DNA of 64,000 nucleotides from DATBFG01 sp036558645 (GCA_036558645.1 DATBFG010000006.1:1-64000); one strand, 5' to 3'; shown: positions 43,707 to 52,484, numbered from the stretch's first letter. The notes: generated by a model from the letters alone, not told the origin. Program-made: numbers and translations.

Positions 43707-45479
43707 CTATCTTCGGATCGCAACTGGCAAATCAAAAGCTTCACGCTCGCCAACCTGCTGCCTCCACATAGCGTAATAGAGGCCTTTTTGATCGAGCAAT
43801 TCCGAGTGTCTCCCGGACTCGACGATTTTGCCACGTTCAAGCACATAGATACGATCGGCATGCATGATCGTCGATAGGCGGTGTGCAATCAGGATCGTAA
43901 TCGCTTCCTGATTGCTGGCGACATCGCGAATGGTGCGGCTGATTTCTTCTTCTGTAAGCGAATCGAGGGAAGACGTGGCCTCGTCGAAAACCAGGAGTTG
44001 TGGCTGTCGCAGTAAAGCACGCGCAATGGAGAGGCGTTGCTTCTCCCCGCCCGAAACCTTGACGCCACCTTCCCCGATCAGCGTATCTAAGCCGCGATCC
44101 GCACGCGCCAGCAGGCTGTGCGCGGCGGCTTTATTTAATACTTCGAGGCACTGTTCATCGCTGGCTTTGGGATTGACGAAGAGGAGATTCTCGCGAATCG
44201 TGCCCGAGAATAGCTGCGTATCCTGAGTCACGAATCCGATCTTTTCTCTCAGCAAGTCAAGATCGACGCGGGTCGAAGGAACGCCGTTATAAAGAATCTC
44301 TCCTGCTTTTGGTGGATAGAGACCAACGAGCAACTTCACCAGCGTGGTCTTGCCGGCGCCTGATGGGCCGACAAATGCAATCGTATCGCCACGAGCTGCG
44401 CTGAAGGAGATGCCATTCAGCGACAGGGTTGACGCGCTCTGGTGCTGAAATATGACACCGTCGAATTGCAGCGTCATTAGCTCGTCAACGGGCTCCGGAT
44501 TCAGCGGCTTGGGATCGCGCGGAGTATCCAGAATTTCCTGGAAATTCTGGAGCGATACCTCGGTTTCGCGGAAGGAGTTGATGACATTCCCCAGCTCCTG
44601 AAGCGGGGTAAAGATGTAGAACGAGTAGATCATCAGCGAAAAGAATTGGCCTACCGTGATCTCCTGCCGGAAAATCAGGTAGAGCATGAGGAACAACAGG
44701 CTCGTGCGCATCGCGTTCACGGAAGTGCCCTGAATGAAGCTCAAGCTGCGCAGGTACTTCACTTTCTTGAGTTCGAGTCTCAGGATCTTTTCCGTGATGC
44801 TGTTCAGACGGTTCACTTCCTGTTTCGCCAGGCCGAGACTCTTTACCAATTCAATATTGCGCAGTGACTCTGTCGTCGACCCGGCAAGGGCGGTCGTCTC
44901 GGAAACAATCGTCTTCTGAATCTTCTTGATCTTGCGGCTCAACGTGGAACTGATGTATCCGATGAGTGGAACCGTAATGATGAAAGCGGGCGCAATCGAC
45001 CAGTGCACTCGGAAGGCATAGATCATTACGAAGACAATTCCAACGATTGACGTGAACAGGACGTTCACAGCGGCGGTTACAAACTTTTCGACGTCGATCC
45101 TGACCTTCTGCAGTTTGCCCAGGGTCTCACCGCTGCGCTGATCTTCAAAGACCTGGTAGGGGAGATCCAATGAGTGCTGGATGCCGTCGGAGTACATCCG
45201 CGCGCCAAGTCTTTGCACGATGACATTAACGAAATAATCCTGGAAATTCTTGGCTACGCGAGAAACGAAGGCCACTCCCACGGCCGCAAGGAGAAGCAGG
45301 CCCGCGCCGCGAATGAATTGGACCTGAGTATAGTCGTGATACTTCGTGGCGTAGTTATCGATCACATACCGAAAGATCACCGGGTCGAGCAGCGAGAAAA
45401 TCTGGTTAATGGCGGCGAGCACCAGGGCGGCGACCACCAATTTCCAGTATTGTCGCGCGTATTGATAGAGAAGCTTCAT
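43707..45479 (-). CDS. ABC exporter (MsbA-like, fused membrane and ATPase domains)
   Basis: 590 aa. Six transmembrane helices in the first 310 residues (ABC_membrane), then a nucleotide-binding domain (about 335-570): Walker A G-P-S-G-A-G-K-T-T, Q-loop VTQDTQ, signature VSGGEKQRLSIARALL, Walker B LLVFDEATSSLD, and H-loop IAHRLST. It works as a homodimer and exports lipids or drugs. Homodimer exporters of this kind include MsbA and LmrA; nothing nearby tells which substrate. 69 bp after the DHA2 exporter in the same direction. Confidence 0.92.
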   Translation of the reverse strand: MKLLYQYARQYWKLVVAALVLAAINQIFSLLDPVIFRYVIDNYATKYHDYTQVQFIRGAGLLLLAAVGVAFVSRVAKNFQDYFVNVIVQRLGARMYSDGIQHSLDLPYQVFEDQRSGETLGKLQKVRIDVEKFVTAAVNVLFTSIVGIVFVMIYAFRVHWSIAPAFIITVPLIGYISSTLSRKIKKIQKTIVSETTALAGSTTESLRNIELVKSLGLAKQEVNRLNSITEKILRLELKKVKYLRSLSFIQGTSVNAMRTSLLFLMLYLIFRQEITVGQFFSLMIYSFYIFTPLQELGNVINSFRETEVSLQNFQEILDTPRDPKPLNPEPVDELMTLQFDGVIFQHQSASTLSLNGISFSAARGDTIAFVGPSGAGKTTLVKLLVGLYPPKAGEILYNGVPSTRVDLDLLREKIGFVTQDTQLFSGTIRENLLFVNPKASDEQCLEVLNKAAAHSLLARADRGLDTLIGEGGVKVSGGEKQRLSIARALLRQPQLLVFDEATSSLDSLTEEEISRTIRDVASNQEAITILIAHRLSTIMHADRIYVLERGKIVESGRHSELLDQKGLYYAMWRQQVGEREAFDLPVAIRR

Positions 45480-45548
45480 AGGTTCCGGCCCAGAATACCT
45501 GACTGCATTTAGATTTGTGCAATCACTCTTTTGATTCAGGATCTAGAC

Positions 45549-47099
45549 TTATCCAGGTGCCGGATCCGGGCGTGCTGCTTTTCCGATCATCAATGCGGTG
45601 CTGATCGCGCTTGCTACCGCCAACGTTGCGGCGATCCAAAGGATCACCCTGTACCCCGCGAAGAAAGATTGCTCGACCGCTAGACGTCCCTGAGCGTCAT
45701 TCACCTTGGCCGCCGCCAATCGTGAGCGCTGCTGGTCGATCTCTTGCTTCACTGGCGCAGGAAGGTTCTCTATCTTCTCGTTTAGGGTGCGATCGAATAC
45801 GTGATAGAGGATTACCCCGAATACAGCAATCGCAAGCAGTCCTGCGATGCGTGAGACTGAATTGTTGATACCAGAAGCGGCTCCCGCACGATCCCTGGAA
45901 ACGGCTCCCATTACCGTGGTTGTCAGCGGCGGGACACTCACAGCCATGCCGAATCCAACCGCCAGCGTGGCGGGAAAGATGGTACTCCAGTACGTGCCCC
46001 CGCCAGAACGTGTGAACAGGAGGAAGCCGGCTGAAACGATCAAAGGGCCCACGATGAGCGGACGTCGTGCACCGTAGCGCTGTACTAATCCACCCGACCA
46101 CCTCGAAAGCAAGAACATCAGAAGAATGAAGGGCAGCAACGCCGATCCAGCCTGAGTCGGCGTGTAATGCTGGACTTGAATCAGATTCAGCGGAAAGTAA
46201 TAGATGAATCCGCCCAACGCCGCATACAGAAACAAAGTCAGCAAATTTGCTCCGCTGAAGTCACGCGAGCGATATAGGCTGAGCGGCATCATGGGGGCGG
46301 AGGAATAGGCCTCGACAAAGAAAAAAGCAACTAGCGAGACGATTCCCACTACACCAGCAATAACCACTGCGCTGCTATGTGTGGAGAATTCGATAAGTGC
46401 ATACACCACACCGCCCCACCCGATAGTGCCCAGAATTGCACCGAGCCAATCGAGTCGGCGAGGGGCATTCTGGTTCCTGCCCTCAGGGACTTTCCACATC
46501 GTCAGCGTCAACACGGCAACCGCAATCGGGACATTCACGAAAAATACGTAGCGCCACGAGCCATGCTCGACCAGCCATCCGCCCAGCACGGGACCAAATG
46601 CTGTAGTGATTGCGGTGAAGCCGGACCAGGTTCCGATGGCGCGCCCCCGTTCCGCGTCCGGAAAAGAAGCGCTAATGAGCGCCAGGCTTCCGGGCACAAG
46701 TAACGCCCCACCGACTCCCTGCACCGCCCGTGCGACAATCAACTGCGTGATATCAGCGGACAACCCGCACCATACCGATGCTGCCGTGAAAATCAGCGCG
46801 CCAAGAGAAAAGATTTTGCGCCGCCCGTAGAGATCGCCCAGTCCCCCGCCCACTAGCACTAGCGCTGCCAGAAGCAAGGCGTAGGATTCAACGACCCACT
46901 GAGCTTGCGCCCCGGTTGCATTCAAATTCGATTGAATAGCTGGGATGGCAACATTCACGACAGTGCCGTCAATGAACGCCATGCTGGAACCGAGGATGGT
47001 GGCGGCCAGAACCCAAGGGCCACGCGAGGAGCATGACGGATCGGCAACGCCTGCCCGGATAGCATCCTCATCACACGGGAGTTTGGCGACGACGGACAT
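45549..47099 (-). CDS. DHA2-family (EmrB/QacA-type) multidrug MFS exporter
   Basis: 516 aa with about 14 hydrophobic helices. N-terminal motif A region G-G-L-G-D-L-Y-G-R-R-K-I-F, motif D1-like SMAFIDGTVVNVAIPAI in TM1, motif C GPVLGGWLVEHGSWRYVFFVNVPI in TM5. A charged loop near the C terminus (about 445-480, helical) precedes the last helix. Exports hydrophobic drugs or metabolites by proton antiport. EmrA-type membrane-fusion partner is not adjacent. Lies upstream of the ABC exporter. Confidence 0.9.
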   Translation of the reverse strand: MSVVAKLPCDEDAIRAGVADPSCSSRGPWVLAATILGSSMAFIDGTVVNVAIPAIQSNLNATGAQAQWVVESYALLLAALVLVGGGLGDLYGRRKIFSLGALIFTAASVWCGLSADITQLIVARAVQGVGGALLVPGSLALISASFPDAERGRAIGTWSGFTAITTAFGPVLGGWLVEHGSWRYVFFVNVPIAVAVLTLTMWKVPEGRNQNAPRRLDWLGAILGTIGWGGVVYALIEFSTHSSAVVIAGVVGIVSLVAFFFVEAYSSAPMMPLSLYRSRDFSGANLLTLFLYAALGGFIYYFPLNLIQVQHYTPTQAGSALLPFILLMFLLSRWSGGLVQRYGARRPLIVGPLIVSAGFLLFTRSGGGTYWSTIFPATLAVGFGMAVSVPPLTTTVMGAVSRDRAGAASGINNSVSRIAGLLAIAVFGVILYHVFDRTLNEKIENLPAPVKQEIDQQRSRLAAAKVNDAQGRLAVEQSFFAGYRVILWIAATLAVASAISTALMIGKAARPDPAPG

Positions 47100-47209
47100 T
47101 TCGGAGAGCGCCTATGCGGCTAATTCAGTCATTCCCCGCCATCGCTCCGGAAGGCATACACGACACCAGCAGCGCAGTAAACCAAGTCTGATAATTGCAC
47201 TTTGTCTCA

Positions 47210-47803
47210 TCACTTGCCGGCTCGAGCGTAATTCGGAGTAGGGGTCAGAATCGCCAAGTCGCCGATATTCTCCCGTTTCACGAAGCCACGGAGGTGCGTC
47301 TTGCGGTCAATCATCCAGAGTTCGGGAATGATTTCTCCGACCATCTTCCCGTGGCAGAACAGCCTCACAATCGAACTCTCCGATACGACGATACCTACGG
47401 CCTCGGTGGCACCGCTCATATTGGCAGCTACGATGTGGCGACTGCCTAATCCCAGCGGGACATCGACCTGAGGCGCTGCTGCGTCTAGATAGCGGCAGGC
47501 GGAAACAAAAACGCCTGCCTGGCTCACCACGAACGCTCCATCCAGTTGCGCCAGCTCCTTAATGGTGCCGCGCAGGTTCTCGTTGCTGACGTGGCGAGCT
47601 TCATCCGGATGTCCGGCCAGCGGGTCGAGGATCAGCGGTCTCGATCGTGCCAGAACCGCTTCCTCATCTCCCAGGATAAATAACGTGCCGATGCGTCTTC
47701 CTTCACGGCCCTCGCGCGCAATCTCGACAGCGAGTTCAATCAGCGGCTCCAGGACGTCGGGATCGTATTGGGTTACCTGGCAAAGAATGCTCTCAAACAT
47801 CAA
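47210..47803 (-). CDS. Stand-alone diadenylate cyclase (DisA_N/DAC) domain protein
   Basis: 197 aa, soluble, with no helix-hairpin-helix or membrane part. The DAC motifs are the D-G-A site (L-D88-G-A90-F-V-V-S) and the downstream G-S-R-H (120-123) that stands for the usual R-H-R-A-A. R122 and H123 are kept but the next Arg is Ile. Other DAC elements, such as N-L-R-G-T-I-K-E-L-A and A-V-G-I-V-V-S-E, are recognisable. DAC enzymes make c-di-AMP from two ATP; activity of the R-H-I variant is likely but unproven. Last of a four-gene operon, 6 bp after the zinc-finger gene. Stand-alone DAC proteins resemble archaeal DacZ. Confidence 0.8.
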   Translation of the reverse strand: MMFESILCQVTQYDPDVLEPLIELAVEIAREGREGRRIGTLFILGDEEAVLARSRPLILDPLAGHPDEARHVSNENLRGTIKELAQLDGAFVVSQAGVFVSACRYLDAAAPQVDVPLGLGSRHIVAANMSGATEAVGIVVSESSIVRLFCHGKMVGEIIPELWMIDRKTHLRGFVKRENIGDLAILTPTPNYARAGK

Positions 47804-47809
47804 TTCACC

Positions 47810-48076
47810 TCAGGAGAAGTCCATTTCCAAGTCGTCGACATAACACCAACCCCAATTCTCCCCCGGCTCAAGCGAACGCATGATCGGGTGTTTAGATTCA
47901 TGAAAGTGCTTCGTCGCATGCTTGTTCTTGGAAGAATCGCAGCAACCCACCTTTCCGCAACTCATACACAAGCGGAGATGTACCCAACGATCGCCAGTCT
48001 TCATGCACTCTTCGCACCCCTTGGTGTGGGGTTGTATGTCGTCATTGATTTGATCAAGATGCGTGCACTGACTCAC
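47810..48076 (-). CDS. UBP-type zinc finger protein
   Basis: 88 aa from a GTG at 48076, fixed by a perfect AAAGGAGG site at 48083-48090 and a 4-bp GTGA overlap with the kinase stop. Zinc ligands of the ZnF-UBP fold: C4-x-H6, C21-x-x-C24, C37-x-x-C40-G, C45/C46, H53, H57/H59 and H63. In eukaryotes this fold binds the ubiquitin C-terminal tail; bacterial copies occur without ubiquitin and their ligand is unknown. Position between a histidine kinase and a diadenylate cyclase suggests a signalling adaptor. Confidence 0.88.
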   Translation of the reverse strand: MSQCTHLDQINDDIQPHTKGCEECMKTGDRWVHLRLCMSCGKVGCCDSSKNKHATKHFHESKHPIMRSLEPGENWGWCYVDDLEMDFS

Positions 48077-49518
48077 TCTTGTCCTCCTTTGGGCTGTTTC
48101 AGCCGGAGTCTGACCTGAAAGCACGTTTTACCCGGCTTCGAGTCAAAGTTGATTTCCCCACGATGGTTGCGGACGATTCGGTAGGCCGTGTCCAAACCCA
48201 AGCCCGTTCCCACCCCAACGCCCTTGGTGGTAAAGAACGGATCAAAGATGTGAGGCTTCACATCATCCGGGATACCCGCGCCGTTATCGGTAATCTCGAC
48301 CAACACCATGTCGAGTTCCTGCAGCGTCCGAATGTGCAACTCCCCTTTGCCATTCATTCCGTCGATTGCGTTATCGATTAGGTTTGTCCAAACCTGGTTG
48401 AGTTCGCTACCATGCGCGAAAATACGCGGAATGGTTCTGTCGTAGTCTCGAACGACAGTGACGCCCTTCTTAAGGCGGAATTTCAACATGGTCAGGGTGC
48501 TGTCGATACCACTGTGTATATCGATCTCCTGCTCGGGCAATTGATCCATGTAGGAATATTCTTTGATCGCCTTCACCAGTTCCGAAATTCGCCCGGTGGT
48601 CGACTCGACTTCGCGTGCCAGCCGTTCCGCACAAAGCGTCGACACTACTCGGGTAAGCACGTCAGGAAGTACACTCGGGTCAAATTTTGAACGCAACTGA
48701 TCGAGGTCTTCCCTATCTACGTTCGCCTCGACCAAGCCCTGGGCAAGTTGCGAGGCGTGCGGAACTCCGAGCCGTTCCAGCCAGGTTGCCATGTCCTCCT
48801 CGCGATCGCTCTGCTCGATGGAATCCAGTGGTGTCGCGGAAGCCATACTGTCGATCAGGCAGTTTTCCAACTCAGCCAAAGATGCCCGTTGCTCGGCAGA
48901 AAGTGCGGCCCTATCGAGCTTGGCGTTGGCTTGCCGAAGATCATCTGTACATTGCCGCAATCCTTCGGCTGCGCGGCGGGCGGCCGATGCCGGATTGTTC
49001 ATTTCATGTGCGAGACCGGCTGAGAGCTTCCCGAGCGCTGTCAATTTCTCGCGTTGCTGATCAGCACGGCTCACTTCCCGTATACGGTCGGCAAGCACGT
49101 TCACCAAACGCGGCGTGAGTTCGGGAATACGCTCCATCATCACTGGAAAACGGTCCTTGTGAAGACGAGCCAACCGAGTATGCCCAAAGGCGCGGATGGT
49201 GAGCGGAAATACCGTCAGGCGAGAAAACGGCAGCATTCCCGTAACTTGGCCAGCGCGGGCAATGTACGTGGCAGAGTCTCCCCCGGTGTCGCGCCGCCCG
49301 CGTAGCTCGCCCTCGAGCAGCACAATCAGTGCATCTGCCGGATCCCCGCCATGAATCAGGATCTCTCCGGACTCAAAGTGCAGATCCTCACAATTGTCGG
49401 CGAACCATTCCAATTGATCGTCCGTAAGGTCTGCGAAGATCGTGATCCTGCGCAACGCATCCTTGAGAGGCTCGCGCGTTATAGGAGTGTTCTTGGTGGT
49501 CTCGCTTTGAGGCATCAT
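48073..49518 (-). CDS. Cyclic-nucleotide-binding-domain histidine kinase
   Basis: 481 aa, soluble. N-terminal CAP_ED domain (about 22-140: FADLTDDQLEWFADNCEDLHFESGEILIHGGD, with A-G-Q-V-T-G-M near the phosphate cassette), helix linker, HisKA with H171 in SAGLAHEMNNPASAA, HATPase_c (about 360-475: NLIDNAIDGM, DNGAGIP, GVGTGLGLDTAYRIV). The canonical R-A/S phosphate-cassette residues of cAMP sites are not clear, so the ligand may differ. Its ATG overlaps the stop of the receiver-reductase gene by 4 bp. The receiver of that neighbour is the likely phospho-acceptor. Confidence 0.9.
   Translation of the reverse strand: MMPQSETTKNTPITREPLKDALRRITIFADLTDDQLEWFADNCEDLHFESGEILIHGGDPADALIVLLEGELRGRRDTGGDSATYIARAGQVTGMLPFSRLTVFPLTIRAFGHTRLARLHKDRFPVMMERIPELTPRLVNVLADRIREVSRADQQREKLTALGKLSAGLAHEMNNPASAARRAAEGLRQCTDDLRQANAKLDRAALSAEQRASLAELENCLIDSMASATPLDSIEQSDREEDMATWLERLGVPHASQLAQGLVEANVDREDLDQLRSKFDPSVLPDVLTRVVSTLCAERLAREVESTTGRISELVKAIKEYSYMDQLPEQEIDIHSGIDSTLTMLKFRLKKGVTVVRDYDRTIPRIFAHGSELNQVWTNLIDNAIDGMNGKGELHIRTLQELDMVLVEITDNGAGIPDDVKPHIFDPFFTTKGVGVGTGLGLDTAYRIVRNHRGEINFDSKPGKTCFQVRLRLKQPKGGQE
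48083..48090 (-). promoter_or_regulatory. Shine-Dalgarno of the zinc-finger gene
   Basis: AAAGGAGG on the minus strand, inside the end of the kinase gene, 6 bases before the GTG. It decides the start of the zinc-finger protein over the in-frame ATG 16 codons upstream. Confidence 0.85.
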
Positions 49519-51188
49519 GAAACCTTGCTTAGATATTGATGAACGAACTGAATTGCTACCGATCCTTCGCCCACGCCGGAGGCGACGCGCTTAATCGAAC
49601 CGTGGCGGACATCGCCAACTGCGAAAATGCCGGGCACATTCGTTTCCAACAACCCCGGATCACGCTCCAACGCCCATCCCTTGGGGCGCTGCCCATCCCG
49701 CATCAAATCAGGACCGGTCAAAACGAAGCCCCTGGAATCGGTTTCCACCATGTCATTCAGCCATGCGGTCCGCGGTTCCGCACCGATGAAGATAAATAGC
49801 GCTGAGGCAGGCACGGTGGAAATCTCTCCAGTTTGATCGCACAAAATGGAGATACTACTCAGATGATCATCACCATGCGCTTCCACAACCCTGCTTTTGT
49901 ACTCCACTGAAATATTGGGGGTCGCTTTGATCTGGTCGATGAGGTACTGCGACATGCTCACGGCCAGCGAATTCCCGCGAACTAGCATTACCACGCGCTT
50001 CGCGTAGCGCGAGAAGAACATGGCCGCTTGGCCCGCGGAGTTGGCGCCGCCGACAATGTATACATCTTCATCTCGACAGGACAGCGCCTCGGTTGTGCCG
50101 CCGCCATAATACACGCCAGCCCCTTGCAGACGATCGATACCAGGCACATCAAGCTTGCGCCACTGCACACCCATTGCAAGCAGTAGTGCATGACAAGAGA
50201 GTTCGCTTCCGTCGCTGAGCTTTACATAGCGGTACGGTCCGTCGATGCGAACTTGAGTCGCCTCCTGCGGGGAGACAATTTCTACACCGAATCGCTTCGC
50301 CTGCGTTACCGCACGCCGTGCCAAATCCGCGCCGGATAGTCCCGAGGGAAATCCGAGATAGTTTTCGATGCGCGAACTCATCCCGGCTTGCCCACCCGGA
50401 GCTTCCCGCTCGACCATGACGGTCTTAAGCCCTTCCGATGCCCCATACACGGCTGCCGCTAAACCCGAAGGTCCTCCTCCCAGGATTGCTAGATCATAGA
50501 ATTCGAGCCCTGCCCGAGTGCGTAGACCTAACTTCTCCGCCATATCGTGCGGGCTCGGTTCGGGAAGACAATTTCCATCGGGAAAGAGCACCAACGGCAA
50601 CCTTAACTCTTCGCGCTTCAGGCTCGACATCAGTCGCTTAACCTCAGGCTCGCGTTCAGAAGCGTCAGCATCGAGCCATTGATAAGGAACCTGGTTTCGC
50701 GCTAGAAAATTCCGTATGTCGTAGGATTTCGACGACCAGCGTGTGCCCAGAACACGTACGCCCTCGAACGGCGGACGGAAATCCGCGAACCAGTCTTCCA
50801 ACAGATCGTCCAGAACGGGATAAAGCTGCTGTTCGGGTGGATCCCATGGCTTCAACAAATAATGATGTAGTTGGACTTCGTTAATAGCCTTGATCGCGGC
50901 CTCCGTGTCCGCATATGCAGTAAGCAGAACGCGCTTGGCGTCAGGATAGAGCTTGATCGCCTCGATCAAGGTTTCCACCCCATTCATCTCAGGCATGCGG
51001 TGATCCACTAGCAATAGCGCAACCGCGTCGTTACGCTGTTGCAACCGCCGCATGATATCTAACGCGGACATTCCGGATTCGGCTCGTAGGACTCGATATT
51101 TATCGCTGTAGCGTTGCCGCAAATCGCGCTCGATGGCTCGAAGCACATCAGCATCGTCATCAACAGTCAGGATTACCGGTTTTGCCAT
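49515..51188 (-). CDS. Receiver fused to thioredoxin-reductase-like flavoprotein
   Basis: 557 aa from the ATG at 51188 (AGAGG at good spacing). Receiver about 1-125 (D10/D11/D12 acidic cluster, phospho-acceptor D62, K113). A thioredoxin/glutaredoxin-like segment about 144-215 (VLGTRWSSKSYDIRNFL) has no cysteine in its active-site loop. Pyridine nucleotide-disulfide oxidoreductase about 232-555: FAD loop G-G-G-P-S-G 237-242, APGGQAG 263-269, NAD(P) loop GGANSAG 380-386, and final FAD site FAVGDVRHGS. The redox C-x-x-C of thioredoxin reductase is absent (only C371 there). It could sense flavin/NADPH state and relay it by the receiver. First gene of the operon. Confidence 0.9.
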   Translation of the reverse strand: MAKPVILTVDDDADVLRAIERDLRQRYSDKYRVLRAESGMSALDIMRRLQQRNDAVALLLVDHRMPEMNGVETLIEAIKLYPDAKRVLLTAYADTEAAIKAINEVQLHHYLLKPWDPPEQQLYPVLDDLLEDWFADFRPPFEGVRVLGTRWSSKSYDIRNFLARNQVPYQWLDADASEREPEVKRLMSSLKREELRLPLVLFPDGNCLPEPSPHDMAEKLGLRTRAGLEFYDLAILGGGPSGLAAAVYGASEGLKTVMVEREAPGGQAGMSSRIENYLGFPSGLSGADLARRAVTQAKRFGVEIVSPQEATQVRIDGPYRYVKLSDGSELSCHALLLAMGVQWRKLDVPGIDRLQGAGVYYGGGTTEALSCRDEDVYIVGGANSAGQAAMFFSRYAKRVVMLVRGNSLAVSMSQYLIDQIKATPNISVEYKSRVVEAHGDDHLSSISILCDQTGEISTVPASALFIFIGAEPRTAWLNDMVETDSRGFVLTGPDLMRDGQRPKGWALERDPGLLETNVPGIFAVGDVRHGSIKRVASGVGEGSVAIQFVHQYLSKVS

Positions 51189-51335
51189 GCAACAAACCTC
51201 TGAAAAAATGAATGGATGATGAGTAACGTGGGTTGCGGGAAACACACCCGCCCTGAACTGTGGCATCCTCAGTCCTGATACGAAATCAGATGTCCGCGCG
51301 CTTCCCCAGGATTCAGGTGAAACGATTTGTTTCGT

Positions 51336-52079
51336 TTAAGAGGACCATCCTAGGAACAAGGCGATGACACCAAATGTGTCGATGAAACCGTGCGCAAGGA
51401 TGCAAACCCACAGGTTGCGGCCCGAAAGAAGAAAAGCCGCTCCCAGAATCAGGCCGGCCATACCCGAATCTACCATTCCCGAGGGCCCTTTGTAATAGTG
51501 GCCATACCCAAAAAGCACCGATACGACAAGCACTCCGACCCAGTACGCAGTCTTCGACCGATTGCCTAGATCCGCGGCTCGAGTGAGCAAACAACCGCGA
51601 TACCCGATTTCTTCGCCAAAGGCCGCGAACGTCCAGATCAGCAAGAGCCACTGCAGCGCTTCCAGTGGGTTCCCGGAAATCTGTTCGGAACCCGCCGGAG
51701 CAACTGCAACTGGCCAGAATTTCGCAGTCAATGGATCGATGACAACTGCGCCGAGCAAGATTCTGACAGCGGCAGCTGCGACTGCCAGAAGAATTGTGCG
51801 CTTCCAGGACGTGGGCAGCCTCAGGCCCATCACACCCCATCCGCCATCGCGAATCCGCGTAGAAACCATCCCGAGCACGAACAGAATTGGCACTTCATTG
51901 GGAACAACGCGAAACACGTTATGCCCGATGACGATGACGCTTCCTATGACAAATTCGATCAGCGAAAACCATCGCTGCTTTGGTGACAGGGGCTTTTGGA
52001 ATGCGACGTCAAATTCACCCTTTCCCAGCCAGGAAGTACCAGGGGCTATCGTCGCGCTACGCATATCCTTTTCCATCAT
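51336..52079 (-). CDS. CPBP-family intramembrane glutamic protease (CAAX-like)
   Basis: 247 aa, about seven or eight hydrophobic helices. Active-site motifs: E156-E157-x-x-x-R161 (EEIGYRG), F-G-Y-G-H194, and H230-G-F-I-D234. These are the Rce1/ABI signatures (EExxxR, FxxxH, HxxxD). Family members cleave near membranes; in bacteria they include bacteriocin-immunity and processing proteins. No prenylated substrate is known here. The first of three close ATGs (52079, 52076, 52064) is used; the last has the better ribosome site. Alone on its transcript, 147 bp after the signalling operon start. Confidence 0.85.
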   Translation of the reverse strand: MMEKDMRSATIAPGTSWLGKGEFDVAFQKPLSPKQRWFSLIEFVIGSVIVIGHNVFRVVPNEVPILFVLGMVSTRIRDGGWGVMGLRLPTSWKRTILLAVAAAAVRILLGAVVIDPLTAKFWPVAVAPAGSEQISGNPLEALQWLLLIWTFAAFGEEIGYRGCLLTRAADLGNRSKTAYWVGVLVVSVLFGYGHYYKGPSGMVDSGMAGLILGAAFLLSGRNLWVCILAHGFIDTFGVIALFLGWSS

Positions 52080-52178
52080 TTCTGCCGACTAAGCATACTC
52101 TGGCAAAGCATGGTACTCGGGCAGATGCTTTTCGCTCAAATGCCGCCTGTACCCGTTTTCGAATGTGTCTTGGAAGGA

Positions 52179-52484
52179 TTAGTGAGGGTGGGGGCTTACT
52201 TTGTCTTTGGATCTTTGATCAAGGGATCTGCGATTGGGGAGAACTACCCGCTTCGCAGCCAAATGCCGCAACCGTGAGGTGTGCTCGTGTAAAGCTTCTC
52301 TTAGATCCCGAATAACCTTGTCCAACTCAGCGGATTCCGGCAGCGAAATAGCTTGCCCGCACAACTCCTGGATGCGATCGCTGAGGCGTTTTGACGACAA
52401 GAGCGCGGAACCTGAAACTTTTAGTCTGACGGGCGGCGAATTAGTATGATAGGCGAAAGTACAAGATTGTTCGATACAGTACAT
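52179..52484 (-). CDS. Small hypothetical protein, mostly helical
   Basis: 101 aa if the ATG at 52484 is right; a TTG at 52400 would give 73 aa containing the conserved-looking core. The core (about 30-80) reads as one long amphipathic helix pair, L-S-D-R-I-Q-E-L-C ... V-I-R-D-L-R-E-A-L-H-E-H, followed by a basic tail. I have a memory of similar short proteins in acidobacterial genomes beside signalling genes, but no named family. Transcribed away from the poly-HAMP kinase. Coding status is moderate because the N-terminal part looks less natural. Confidence 0.5.
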   Translation of the reverse strand: MYCIEQSCTFAYHTNSPPVRLKVSGSALLSSKRLSDRIQELCGQAISLPESAELDKVIRDLREALHEHTSRLRHLAAKRVVLPNRRSLDQRSKDKVSPHPH

